Assembly: GCA_034189655.1 (NCBI GenBank)
Contig: JAXHUE010000001.1
Location: 58,551-122,550, forward strand
Direction of reading: 5' to 3'
DNA from: JAXHUE01 sp034189655
GTDB taxonomy: Bacteria; Chloroflexota; Dehalococcoidia; E44-bin15
DNA: 64,000 nt
Part shown: piece after piece, positions 15,171-23,493 of the stretch
Layout of the letters: each line of letters opens with the position of its first letter
Numbering within the stretch: the first letter of the stretch is position 1
Program-made: the position numbers and the translations under genes
The notes under the pieces: model-generated
Database searches by the model: none
What the model saw: the letters and a program-made list of their open reading frames with translations, nothing else
What the model was told of the DNA's origin: nothing

Positions 15171-17168
15171 CTACGGGACGATAGTGCGGCGCCGGCCCGC
15201 TATGTAGTCGTGCACCATGTAGCGCCCCAGCTCTTCCGCAGACGTATAGAATGCCCGCCCGCGGCAGCCCTTGACCAGGTCGTCGATGAACCTGGAGATG
15301 TAGGGGTCGCTGTCCAGCATGAAGACGTTGACCACGATGCCGTCGCTGGCACAGCGCTTTGCCTCGCGCAGGGTCTCGATGAGGGTGCGCGGGCTCGGCG
15401 GGTAATCGAAGTAGGCCCTCCCCCCCTCCAGGTGAGCGGTGGGCTCGCCGTCGGTCACCATTATTATCTGCTTGCTCCCCCCCTTGTGCCTGGAGAGCAG
15501 TTGCCGCGCCAGCATGAGCCCGTGGTGCATGTTGGTGCCGTAGACAAACTCGTTCCAGTTGACGTCGAACAGCATCTCCTTGGTGAGCTCGGTGGCGTAG
15601 TCGGAGAAGCCCACGATGTACAGGTTGTCGCGGGGGAACTGGGTGCGGATGAGGCTGTCTAAGGCCAGCGCCACCTTCTTGGCGGCGAAGAAGTTGCCCC
15701 GCATCGGCATCGACCAGCTCATGTCGAGCATCAGCACCGTGGAGCACTGGGTGAGGTGCTCCGTCTGGTAGACCTCGAAGTCCTCCTCCTTGAGCCGCAC
15801 CGGCCTGCCCGGGCCCTCCCGCTTGAGCGAGTTCATCAGCGTCCTCTCCACCTGGAGGTGGAACGGGTCGCCAAACTGGTATCTCTTGGTCTCATCGGCG
15901 CGGTCGCCGCCCAGGCCGCTGGCCCACACCTCGTGCCTGCCCAGCCGCCACTCCTTGAGGTGTTTGAAGATATCCTTGAGCGCCTTCTCCCCTACCCTTC
16001 GCACCGCCCTAGGGGTGAGCTCCCAGCGCCGGCCCCGCCTGCTGATGTAGCCCGCCTCCTCCAGCACGTCGGCGAGGCGCCTCATCTGCTCAAGCGAGCG
16101 GTGGGCCTCCTCGCCCAGCAGGCGGCGCACCAGCTCATCGTCTATCCCCTCCAGGTCGGGGCCGGAGCGGCTCCTGTCGAGCTGCCGCTCAAGCTCGCCC
16201 ATCTGCTGGAGCTCCTCCATGAGCCCCAAGGCCTCCTCCAGCGAGAGCGACTCGACGCCGCGGAAGGGGTACCGCGACCGTAAGTCCCCCGTGGGGAAGA
16301 GCAGGTCCAGGTAGGCGGCGAGCTCGGCCATCTGGTCCCTTAGTCCCTGGTCCTCCATCATGGCCTCCACCAGCTCGTCGAGCATCCCCTTCTGCTCCTG
16401 GGGAAGGCTCTCCAGGAGGGACTCCATCTGGGCCATCCTGCGGGTGAGCATCTCCATGAGCTCATCGAGGCTACGTGGCCGCTCCGGCCCGAACTGGTCG
16501 CCGAAGCGCTCCATGAAGCCCTCGAAGTCGGGCTCGCCGCCCTGGATGCGCTGGCGCAGCATCTCGTTCAAGGCCCCGACCATGTCCTTGAGGCCCTGTA
16601 TGTCCTCGGCGCTCATTGCCTGGAGGCCGCGGTACATGTCCTGGAAGTACTGCCCCATCACCCGCTCTTTGAGCATCTCCATGAGCTCTGCGAACTGCTG
16701 GCGTGCCTGGGGGTCGATGAACTCGTAGCTCGCCAGCCCCTTTATCGCCGCCGCGACGTCCTCGGGCAGGCCATCGAGGAACTCCAGGTTCCGTGCCGCC
16801 ACGCTCTCCAGGGCCTTCCGCAGGTCGGCATCCTGCTCCCCGGCCTCTTCGAGGCGGCGCTCGATGCCCTCTCGCTCCGTGCTCACGATGTCATCTAATC
16901 GCTCGCGGATATCGTCGAATATGGAGCTCAAGTCGTACCTGTCCAGGGTGCGCCGCTTCATGGCGCGCAGCTCCTGGAGCATGTCGCGTATGCCCATGAG
17001 CCTCTGCCCCTGCCAGTCCCCGAGGCCGAGCTGGAGCAGCCTCTGCAGCGCCTGGCGCACATCCCCGTTCATGGTGAGGCTATCGGCGATGGCGTCCATG
17101 ACGGCGTCGGCGTCCAAGTCGGGGACGTCCTGGCTTCCGTCCCAGCGTGAGTATCGGTAGACCGCCAT
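15171..17168 (-). CDS. VWA-domain protein, partner of the adjacent MoxR/Mg-chelatase-like ATPase
   Basis: 665 residues. The N-terminal two thirds is a long, charged helical region rich in Glu, Arg, Leu and Met. The C-terminal third is a von Willebrand A domain with the MIDAS motif DMSWSMPMRG and a downstream TDGEPT. VWA proteins of this kind work with AAA+ ATPases to remodel or load cofactors into target enzymes. The gene starts one base after the stop of the ATPase gene, which implies tight translational coupling. No Mg-chelatase or bacteriochlorophyll genes are nearby, so the client is unknown. Confidence 0.88.
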   Translation of the reverse strand: MAVYRYSRWDGSQDVPDLDADAVMDAIADSLTMNGDVRQALQRLLQLGLGDWQGQRLMGIRDMLQELRAMKRRTLDRYDLSSIFDDIRERLDDIVSTEREGIERRLEEAGEQDADLRKALESVAARNLEFLDGLPEDVAAAIKGLASYEFIDPQARQQFAELMEMLKERVMGQYFQDMYRGLQAMSAEDIQGLKDMVGALNEMLRQRIQGGEPDFEGFMERFGDQFGPERPRSLDELMEMLTRRMAQMESLLESLPQEQKGMLDELVEAMMEDQGLRDQMAELAAYLDLLFPTGDLRSRYPFRGVESLSLEEALGLMEELQQMGELERQLDRSRSGPDLEGIDDELVRRLLGEEAHRSLEQMRRLADVLEEAGYISRRGRRWELTPRAVRRVGEKALKDIFKHLKEWRLGRHEVWASGLGGDRADETKRYQFGDPFHLQVERTLMNSLKREGPGRPVRLKEEDFEVYQTEHLTQCSTVLMLDMSWSMPMRGNFFAAKKVALALDSLIRTQFPRDNLYIVGFSDYATELTKEMLFDVNWNEFVYGTNMHHGLMLARQLLSRHKGGSKQIIMVTDGEPTAHLEGGRAYFDYPPSPRTLIETLREAKRCASDGIVVNVFMLDSDPYISRFIDDLVKGCRGRAFYTSAEELGRYMVHDYIAGRRRTIVP

Positions 17169-17169
17169 G

Positions 17170-18570
17170 CTACCCCCGGTACAGCGTCCTTCCCCCCACG
17201 GTGTCCTTGTTGAGCCTGCGGTTCAAGTGGAGCCCCTCGAAGACGAACTCCAGCGCCGCGGCGACGGCCGCCGGGCTATCGCCCCCACCCAGCCGCTCCA
17301 CCACGTCGTCCATGCCCCCCACCTCCGCGGCCACGCTGACATACTCTCCAGAGCCCATGCCCTCCGACACCTCAACCTTCAAGCCATCGTTGAACCTCTG
17401 GACGAGGTGCTCAAGCTCCCTCACGTTGAAGTAGCGGTTGAAGGTGACCAGCACCGCGTGCCTGGTGAGCCTCTCGACGACGTCGCCCTCTCTCTCCTCC
17501 TCGATGCCATCGAGCTCGATCTTGCCCTTGGTGGAGGCGAAGAGGAACGGCAGGTCGCTCATACGGGGCACCACCTGCCCCTCGCCGAGCCTGATGCCCC
17601 TCCTCACGGCGTTGGCCACCATGCTCTCGAAGTTCGATATCGAGACGCGGACGCTCACCCCGGAGCGCTGGCTTATGTCGTTGCTCTTCCGCGCCTGGTG
17701 CGTTATCTCGGCCACTATCTCCTTCATGTAGGGGGGGACCCAGGCCGTGACCCGGCCATCGTCGAACCTGGCGGTCTCCCGCTCCATGATCTCTATCTCG
17801 TCCTCTATGGTCTTCGGGTAGTGCGTCCTGATCTCAGCGCCGTAGCGGTCTTTCAACGGGGTGATGATGCGCCCGCGGCTGGTGTAGTCCTCCGGGTTGG
17901 CGCTGGCGACGATGTACACGTCGAGCGGCATCCTTACCTTGTAGCCCCTGATCTGGATGTCCCGCTCCTCCAGGATATTGAACAGGCCCACCTGTATCCG
18001 CTCCGCCAGGTCGGGGAGCTCGTTTATGCAGAAGATGCCGCGGTTGGTGCGCGGGATGAGGCCGTAGTGGATGGTGAGCTCGTCGGAGAGGTACCTCCCC
18101 TCGGCCACGCGGATGGGGTCTACCTCACCGATCAAGTCGGCTATGGTGGTATCCGGCGTGGCCAGCTTCTCCCCGTACCTGCGGTCGCGGTGGAGCCACG
18201 CTATCTCCACCCGGTCCCCGTGCCGGGCGACCTTCTGGCGGCAGCTCTGGCATATCGGGCGATAGGGGTCATCGTTGATCTCGCAGCCGGCGATGACCGG
18301 GACCTCCTCGTCGAGGAGGCCCACCAGCGCGCGTATCATCCTGGTCTTGGCCTGGCCCCTCTCCCCGAGCAGGATGATGTCCTGGCCGGCGAGGATGGCG
18401 TTCTCCACCTGGGGTATGACCGTCTGCCCGAACCCCACTATGCCCGGAAAGAGGTCATCGCCGCTCCTCACCTTCTCGATGAGGTTCTTCCTCATCTCCT
18501 CACGCACCGGGAGCACCCTGTACCCCGAGGCGGTGAGCTCGCGGATGTTCCTCGGCCTCTCCGCTGTCAT
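17170..18570 (-). CDS. MoxR/magnesium-chelatase ChlI-like AAA+ ATPase
   Basis: 466 residues. Walker A is GERGQAKT (about 69-76). The Walker B region reads GIFCINELPDL, with Asn-Glu where Asp-Glu is usual. Sensor 1 is in VASANPEDYTS, and DRYGAEIRTHYP follows. An insertion after Walker A carries CQSC within a Cys-containing loop that could bind zinc. The sequence resembles the ChlI/MoxR clade rather than sigma54 activators. It is preceded by a small basic ORF (ATGA overlap) and followed by the VWA gene. Probable role: ATP-driven chaperone acting with the VWA protein. Confidence 0.88.
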   Translation of the reverse strand: MTAERPRNIRELTASGYRVLPVREEMRKNLIEKVRSGDDLFPGIVGFGQTVIPQVENAILAGQDIILLGERGQAKTRMIRALVGLLDEEVPVIAGCEINDDPYRPICQSCRQKVARHGDRVEIAWLHRDRRYGEKLATPDTTIADLIGEVDPIRVAEGRYLSDELTIHYGLIPRTNRGIFCINELPDLAERIQVGLFNILEERDIQIRGYKVRMPLDVYIVASANPEDYTSRGRIITPLKDRYGAEIRTHYPKTIEDEIEIMERETARFDDGRVTAWVPPYMKEIVAEITHQARKSNDISQRSGVSVRVSISNFESMVANAVRRGIRLGEGQVVPRMSDLPFLFASTKGKIELDGIEEEREGDVVERLTRHAVLVTFNRYFNVRELEHLVQRFNDGLKVEVSEGMGSGEYVSVAAEVGGMDDVVERLGGGDSPAAVAAALEFVFEGLHLNRRLNKDTVGGRTLYRG

Positions 18571-18749
18571 GGCCCCGCCTTCCGCGAGGCAGACCGGCGC
18601 TCGTGCCCCTGCCGCCTGCCCCCCTCGCCTCTCTTGGGGAGGCCGCCCTGATGACGCAGAGGCAGTCCCCGCCCTCGCTTCACGGCCTTGCTCGAGCGGA
18701 AGCGGTTTGCGTTGGTGAACCCGCTGCCTTTCGCCATCACCCTGGCCAT
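18567..18749 (-). CDS. Possible small basic protein ahead of the ATPase gene
   Basis: About 60 codons from the ATG at 18749 (or 18737), ending in a TGA that overlaps the ATPase ATG by four bases. The product is very rich in Arg, Lys and Gly and has no recognisable domain. Support comes from its place directly behind a strong promoter (predicted start near 18756) and from the stop-start overlap. Against it are the weak ribosome binding site and low complexity. It may be a leader peptide that couples translation to the ATPase gene, or simply part of the leader RNA. Confidence 0.35.
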   Translation of the reverse strand: MARVMAKGSGFTNANRFRSSKAVKRGRGLPLRHQGGLPKRGEGGRRQGHERRSASRKAGP

Positions 18750-18762
18750 CCCCACAGCACCT

Positions 18763-18792
18763 ATTATAGTGATTTACCGCACGCTATATCAA
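18763..18792 (-). promoter_or_regulatory. Strong promoter of the ATPase-VWA-DUF362 operon
   Basis: Minus-strand TTGATA, 18-base spacer, perfect TATAAT. It is back to back with the plus-strand promoter at 18807-18835. Confidence 0.75.
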
Positions 18793-18806
18793 GTGCGCCG
18801 CCGCCT

Positions 18807-18835
18807 TTGACATCGCCCCCCTTTTCCCGTATAGT
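18807..18835 (+). promoter_or_regulatory. Strong promoter of the nitronate monooxygenase gene
   Basis: TTGACA, 17-base spacer, TATAGT; 87 bases before the start at 18922. Confidence 0.75.
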
Positions 18836-18921
18836 GCGGGTGTGAGACCATCGGCACAAGACCCCTCTCTCTAAAGAGCCCAGCAACACCCCACGACCCA
18901 ATGCAAAGCGAGGAGGACGCC

Positions 18922-19926
18922 ATGAAGTGGAAGACCAGGGTCACCGACATCCTGGGCAGTACCTACCCCATAATCCAGGGGGCCTACGGCGGGTTCGGCA
19001 CCTCGGCCATCGCGGCGCCGGTCTCGGCCGCGGGTGGGTTCGGCATCATCACCGCCGGGGCGCTCAGGACGCCGGAGCTGCTGCGCGAGGACATCAAGAG
19101 GGCGCGCTCCATGACTGACCAGCCCTTCGGGGTGAACCTGAGCATCGGGCTGTGCCCCCAGATAGACGAGATGCGGGAGGTGGCCATCGAGGAGAGGGTG
19201 CCCGTCATCTTCACCGCGGCCTACCGCGCCGATGACCACGGCAAGAGGATACAGGAGGCCGGGCTCAAGTGGGTGCACAAGGTGGCAACGGTGCACCACG
19301 CCCTCGCCGCCGAGCGCCAGGGGGCCGACGCCGTGGTCATCGTGGGCCTGGAGGGGGCGGGCTTCAAGAACATAAGCCAGCTCCCCACGCTCATCGCCAT
19401 CACCACTGCCACCAGGATGATGAAGGTGCCGCTCATCGCCGCCGGGGGCATCGGTGACGGCCACGGCTTCTTGAGCGCGCTCGCCATGGGGGCCGAGGGT
19501 GTCTACCTGGGCACCGCCTTCATGGCCACCAAGGAGTGCCCCATCTCCGACCGCTACAAGCAGACCCTGGTCGACGGCCAGCCGTGGGAGCCCGCCTTCC
19601 GCGACCGGGCGCTGGCCCCGCCCAAGCAAGAGGAGTACCAGAAGGTGATGAAGGAGAAGGACAACGTGCCTACCAGCCAGTGGCTTCAGCGGCTGGAGCT
19701 GGTGCTGCTCAAGGAGTCGCCCGATACCGCCATCGACTGGGAGAACGCCCTCCAGGACTGGGACCCTGAAGTCGCGGTGAGGCTGAGCGGCGGCTCGCTC
19801 GCGGTGGGCGTCATCGACAGGGTGATGACGGTGAAGGAGCTCATCGACTGCATGGTAGCGGACGCCGAGGCGATCCTGCGCCGGGAGGGCACGCTGGGCC
19901 GCATATCGACCACCGACGCCCCGTGA
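18922..19926 (+). CDS. Nitronate monooxygenase / 2-nitropropane dioxygenase-like FMN protein
   Basis: 334 residues from the ATG at 18922 (GAGGAGG 5 bases upstream). TIM-barrel flavoprotein features are visible: IIQGAYGGFGTS near the N-terminus, PFGVNLS, then VPLIAAGGIGDGHG and AEGVYLGTAFMATKE, the FMN phosphate-binding region of the nitronate monooxygenase/enoyl reductase II family. In anaerobes such proteins often act as flavin reductases or enoyl-ACP reductase relatives, so the oxygen-dependent name should be taken as a family label. First of three co-directional genes with the amidohydrolase and crotonase. Confidence 0.85.
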   Translation: MKWKTRVTDILGSTYPIIQGAYGGFGTSAIAAPVSAAGGFGIITAGALRTPELLREDIKRARSMTDQPFGVNLSIGLCPQIDEMREVAIEERVPVIFTAAYRADDHGKRIQEAGLKWVHKVATVHHALAAERQGADAVVIVGLEGAGFKNISQLPTLIAITTATRMMKVPLIAAGGIGDGHGFLSALAMGAEGVYLGTAFMATKECPISDRYKQTLVDGQPWEPAFRDRALAPPKQEEYQKVMKEKDNVPTSQWLQRLELVLLKESPDTAIDWENALQDWDPEVAVRLSGGSLAVGVIDRVMTVKELIDCMVADAEAILRREGTLGRISTTDAP

Positions 19927-19965
19927 GCCCTCGAGGCGACGAGGGGCGCGAGGTGCCGCCCATCC

Positions 19966-19994
19966 TTGCACCACCCCACCCATTTCTGTATACT
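19966..19994 (+). promoter_or_regulatory. Promoter of the amidohydrolase gene
   Basis: TTGCAC, 17-base spacer, TATACT, 37 bases before the ATG at 20032. Confidence 0.55.
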
Positions 19995-20031
19995 TGCCAG
20001 GCAGCATAATCTATCCATCGGGAGGACTTTA

Positions 20032-20874
20032 ATGACAAAGGCCATCGACTACTGGATCAACCCCTTCACGCCGGAGTTCATGAAGAGGTGCTGGGTCGAC
20101 GAGCCCGAGTTCGCCACCATGACCGGCGGCAAGCTGCTGGGGCGCTTCGAGGGCTACTCCGTAGACGAGTTCGTCAAGGTGCTCGACGAGTGCGAGGTGG
20201 AGAAGTGCTTCATCCCCTCGTGGAAGATGTTCTCCTTCAAGCGCAAGGAGCCGATGTGGAGCTTCTCCGTGGAGGAGATCGCCGCCCTGGTCTCCCAGCG
20301 CCCCGACAGGCTCGCCGGCCTGTGCGGCATAAACCCCTACGCCCGCATGGACGGCGTGCGCGAGCTGGAGCGCGCGGTGAAGGAGTACGGCTTCGTCGGC
20401 GCCCACCTCCACCCCTTCGGCTACGAGCGGCCGGTGAACCACCGCGACTACTACCCCTTCTACACCAAGTGCGTCGAGCTCGACGTGCCGGTGGTGATGC
20501 AGATAGGGCACTCCCTGGAGATGATGCCCAACGAGATGGGTCGCCCCATCCACCTGGAGGACATCCTGCTCTACTTCCCCGACCTCCGCGTGGTGGCCGG
20601 CCACACCGGCTGGCCCTGGGTGGAGGAGCTCATCTCGCTCTCGCTCGTCTACCGCAACCTGTACATCGGCACCACGGCCCACGCCCCCAAGTACTGGGAC
20701 CCCGCCCTGGTCCAGTACCTGAATAGCAGGGGCATCGGCAGGGTGATGTGGGGCACCGACTGGCCCGTCGTCGACCACAAGACCAGCCGCGAGCAGGTGG
20801 AGGCGCTCAACCTGAAAGACCAGGCCAAGGAGCAGCTCTTCCGAGAGGTGGCGGTCAGTGTCTTCAAGCTATAA
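20032..20874 (+). CDS. Amidohydrolase-2 (ACMSD-like) family protein with an altered N-terminal metal site
   Basis: 280 residues from the ATG at 20032 (GGGAGG upstream). The amidohydrolase-2 barrel is recognisable from MQIGHSLE, VVAGHTGWPW and the late MWGTDWPVV, which supply a His, a His and the catalytic Asp. The N-terminal H-x-H metal pair is replaced: the strand reads AIDYWINPFTPEF with no histidine. The protein may therefore bind its metal differently or be non-hydrolytic. Relatives decarboxylate or hydrolyse ring-derived acids. It lies between nitronate monooxygenase and crotonase genes, which suggests ring or branched-acid catabolism. Confidence 0.8.
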   Translation: MTKAIDYWINPFTPEFMKRCWVDEPEFATMTGGKLLGRFEGYSVDEFVKVLDECEVEKCFIPSWKMFSFKRKEPMWSFSVEEIAALVSQRPDRLAGLCGINPYARMDGVRELERAVKEYGFVGAHLHPFGYERPVNHRDYYPFYTKCVELDVPVVMQIGHSLEMMPNEMGRPIHLEDILLYFPDLRVVAGHTGWPWVEELISLSLVYRNLYIGTTAHAPKYWDPALVQYLNSRGIGRVMWGTDWPVVDHKTSREQVEALNLKDQAKEQLFREVAVSVFKL

Positions 20875-20913
20875 TTCAGGGCGGGCCCGCGGTCCGCTCA
20901 CAGGGGGTTGGTC

Positions 20914-21642
20914 ATGAGCTATGAGAATATCATCGTGGAGAAGGCAGAAGGCTGTGCCCGGGTGACCCTCAACCGTCCCCAGGTGAAGAACTGCCTGAAC
21001 ACCCAGACCCTCACCGAGCTTGAGCGCGCCTTCGACGACATCGAGAGGGACGGCGAGGTAAAGGTGGCGGTGCTCACCGGCTCGGGCGGCGCCTTCTGCT
21101 CCGGCGCCGACCTGAAGGAGCTACGGGGGCTCGACCCCGACCGCTTCGCCACCTTCATCCGCCTCTTCCACCGCGTGTGCAACAAGATAGAGGGCCTGCA
21201 GAAGCCGGTCATCGCCGCCATAAACGCCGTCACGCTTGCCGGCGGCCTGGAGGTGGCCATGTCGTGCGACTTGAGGGTGGCCGCCGAGGACGCCCAGCTT
21301 GGGGACCACCACGCCAACTTCGGTGGCATACCCGGCGGCGGCGGCACGCAGCGCCTGCCCCGCCTGGTGGGCATGGGCCGGGCCAAGGATATTCTGCTCA
21401 CCGGCAGGTGGCTCGACGCCAGGGAGGCGGAGCGCATCGGCCTGGTGAACCGGGTGGCCCCCGCGGGCAAGCTGGACGAGACCGTGGCAGAGCTGGTGCA
21501 GAGCCTGGTCTCCAAGAGCCCGGCCTCCATGAGCGCCATCAAGGGGCTGGTAAACCACGGCATGCAGACCGATATCGCCACCGGGCTGGAGCTGGAGATA
21601 CTGGCCATCACCCAGCGGCCCTTCGGCAGCCCCGGCGGCTGA
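20914..21642 (+). CDS. Enoyl-CoA hydratase/isomerase (crotonase) family protein
   Basis: 242 residues from the ATG at 20914 (AGGGGG 6 bases upstream; a TTG at 20908 is less likely). Crotonase hallmarks are VTLNRPQVKN, GSGGAFCSGADLKEL and IPGGGGTQRLPRLVG. In the usual Q-P-E-x-x-L-G motif the Glu is missing: the segment is LGDHHANFGG, with His at that place. It may therefore not be a simple hydratase. The C-terminus is a little short compared with about 260 residues. Transcription ends at the terminator at 21684-21713. Confidence 0.86.
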   Translation: MSYENIIVEKAEGCARVTLNRPQVKNCLNTQTLTELERAFDDIERDGEVKVAVLTGSGGAFCSGADLKELRGLDPDRFATFIRLFHRVCNKIEGLQKPVIAAINAVTLAGGLEVAMSCDLRVAAEDAQLGDHHANFGGIPGGGGTQRLPRLVGMGRAKDILLTGRWLDAREAERIGLVNRVAPAGKLDETVAELVQSLVSKSPASMSAIKGLVNHGMQTDIATGLELEILAITQRPFGSPGG

Positions 21643-21683
21643 CCCACCCTGTGCCGTCCGCGGGCACCACAGGATATAAAGAA

Positions 21684-21713
21684 GGGCTGTCCACGAGGGA
21701 CAGCCCTTTTATT
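21684..21713. terminator. Intrinsic terminator between convergent genes
   Basis: GGGCTGTCC, ACGAG loop, GGACAGCCC, then TTTTATT: a perfect 9-bp stem with T-run on the plus strand. On the minus strand the stem is followed by TTCTTTAT, so it can also serve the PAC2 gene. Confidence 0.88.
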
Positions 21714-21734
21714 CTTGCCTGCGACCAGCGGAGA

Positions 21735-22616
21735 CTAGTGCCCTTCTTCCTTCCCCCCCCTGCCCCTCAAGTACTGCTCTATCTCCTTCAAGAGCTCCTC
21801 GGTCTTGTACTCGGCGTGTATCTCCTCCTCCTCGCTGCTCTTCTCTGCAAGCAGCTCGAAGTACTGGATGAGCTCCCGCGCCTCCTCCTGGTACGAGCTC
21901 TTAAGGATGTCGAGCTGGTGCTCTATCTCCTTGTCGGTCTCGCTGGCCCACTCATCGAGCTCGGTGAGCTCTACATCGAGCCCCGTCATCTGGCGCATCA
22001 CGCTGAGCACCGCCCGGGAGGACCTGGGGTTGGCGATGTGCGTGGTGTAGATGGGTATCTCACCCAGGAGGCAGACACCATCCATGTCCCTCCTGCGGGC
22101 ATAGCCCAGGAGCAGCCCATTCATGCCGCTTATGGTGCCCTCCCGCAGCAGTGTCACGTCATACTCCTTCAGCTCCGGGACTAGCCCCGGCCTCGTCGTG
22201 GCCGCGAGCACGCGCGGCGTCTTGGTATGGTAGATGTGATTGGGCGTGGCGGCAAAGGTGTATATCCGCTCCACGCCGAACCTCTGGGCAGTATCCAGTA
22301 TCACGTTGGCCAGCTTGTGGTCGTTCATCGGTGGCTGGGCCTCGCCGATGAAGATGATGATGTCCCGCTCCCCCTTTCCCCGCAGCACGTAGAGGCTGTT
22401 GTCGGGGAGCTCAGGCTCCTGTATCACGCTGTCCTCGATGACGACAGCACTGGCATCGAAGAACTCCTCAGGATCGATCTGGCCCAGGTCCTGGCCCCCC
22501 AGCTTCTCCTTCAAGAACCTCGCCGCGATGATGGCCACCCCACCCATGCCGGGCCACGCCGCCACCATTATGGGGTTGTTCAGCGTGGGCTCTATGTAGA
22601 GCCTCACCTGGTCCAT
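21735..22616 (-). CDS. PAC2 family protein (proteasome assembly chaperone-like)
   Basis: 293 residues. The PAC2 pattern is seen in MVAAWPGMGGVAIIAARFL, IFIGEAQPP, RIYTFAATP and GLLLGYARRRDMDGVCLLGEIP. The C-terminal 70 residues are strongly charged and probably coiled-coil (EEEEIHAEYKTEELLKEIEQ). PAC2 proteins in archaea and some bacteria are related to eukaryotic proteasome assembly chaperones; no proteasome genes are in this window and the bacterial role is unclear. A perfect palindrome lies 42 bases upstream. Confidence 0.85.
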   Translation of the reverse strand: MDQVRLYIEPTLNNPIMVAAWPGMGGVAIIAARFLKEKLGGQDLGQIDPEEFFDASAVVIEDSVIQEPELPDNSLYVLRGKGERDIIIFIGEAQPPMNDHKLANVILDTAQRFGVERIYTFAATPNHIYHTKTPRVLAATTRPGLVPELKEYDVTLLREGTISGMNGLLLGYARRRDMDGVCLLGEIPIYTTHIANPRSSRAVLSVMRQMTGLDVELTELDEWASETDKEIEHQLDILKSSYQEEARELIQYFELLAEKSSEEEEIHAEYKTEELLKEIEQYLRGRGGKEEGH

Positions 22617-22657
22617 CGCACCCCCGATCTCGCCCCACGCACACCCGCGCAGGCTCG

Positions 22658-22674
22658 CCTGTATACTATACAGG
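22658..22674. promoter_or_regulatory. Perfect 17-base palindrome overlapping the PAC2 promoter
   Basis: CCTGTATA-C-TATACAGG. On the minus strand it contains TATAGT, with TGGAAA 17 bases upstream, so it probably overlaps the PAC2 -10 element. It is a good candidate operator for a dimeric repressor; as RNA it would be a weak AU-rich hairpin. Confidence 0.55.
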
Positions 22675-22703
22675 AAAGCCCCGCGCTTTTCCAGCGGGCA
22701 CCG

Positions 22704-23441
22704 CTAGAGCAGTGGGAAGTAGTTCACCCTTATGAACGAGAAGTTCTGTTTTACCTTGTCGCCGCCCTTGAGGATGCCCCCGTACTCGGTGCTGTGACCG
22801 GGGAGCAGGTACTCGATGTCCAGCTCGGAGAGCCTCTCTATGCTCTGCCTCAGCAGCTTCCCGTCCCCGCCGGGGATATCGGTGCGGCCAATGCCCCCGT
22901 AGAATACCACGTCGCCCGATATCAGCACCTTGCCCTCGGGCCAGTAGATGCTTATCGACCCTGGGGAGTGCCCCGGTGTGTGCATGATGCGCAGGCTCAG
23001 CCTGCCCTCCTTGCCCAGGTTGAGCTCACCCTCCCGTAAGTAGAAGTCGGGCTCGAAGTCCACGTTGCGCCCCAGCACCCTGGCCATCATCTCCCCCAGC
23101 TTCTGCCGGTATGCCTCTTCCGCCTCGTGTATGGCAACGAGGGCACGGCCCGTCCCGCCATCCCCCGCTGTCCTCTCTACCACGGCGGTGCTGGCCTCGC
23201 AGTGGTCGGGGTGAGCGTGTGTGTTTATGACCAGCCCCACATCCTCCACCTTGAGGCCGTCCCGCGCCATGGCGGCAACGAGCCCCTCGAAGCAATGCTC
23301 GCCCACCTCGTTGTCCACGTGCCCGGGGTCTACGAGCACGTGTGGCTTCTCGCCACGGAGGACGCTGGCGAAGAGATAGCTGTGGGAGTTGTTCCCCTTC
23401 CCCTCCCACATGTAGCTGTAGAGGTCGTCCACCAGTCTCAT
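22704..23441 (-). CDS. MBL-fold metallo-hydrolase
   Basis: 245 residues from the ATG at 23441 (AGGAG upstream); the frame is open to 23528 without support. The metal-binding motif THAHPDHCEAS, then MHTPGHSPGS, SGDVVFYGGIGRTD and LPGHS provide the standard metallo-beta-lactamase ligands. This pattern fits glyoxalase II/persulfide dioxygenase-like or generic thioesterase members. Probably cytoplasmic and transcribed from the minus-strand promoter whose -10 overlaps that of the divergent gene near 23516. Confidence 0.88.
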   Translation of the reverse strand: MRLVDDLYSYMWEGKGNNSHSYLFASVLRGEKPHVLVDPGHVDNEVGEHCFEGLVAAMARDGLKVEDVGLVINTHAHPDHCEASTAVVERTAGDGGTGRALVAIHEAEEAYRQKLGEMMARVLGRNVDFEPDFYLREGELNLGKEGRLSLRIMHTPGHSPGSISIYWPEGKVLISGDVVFYGGIGRTDIPGGDGKLLRQSIERLSELDIEYLLPGHSTEYGGILKGGDKVKQNFSFIRVNYFPLL

Positions 23442-23493
23442 ACCGCTCCTGTCTAAAACGCGCTCCCGCGGGCGCAAGGACGCCGGGCGACCT

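Noticed and set aside
15049..15747. Long N-terminal extension in frame with the DUF362 gene
   Set aside because: It lies antiparallel-frame over the VWA coding region, has His/Arg/Pro-rich shadow composition, and a clear ribosome binding site points to the GTG at 15048.
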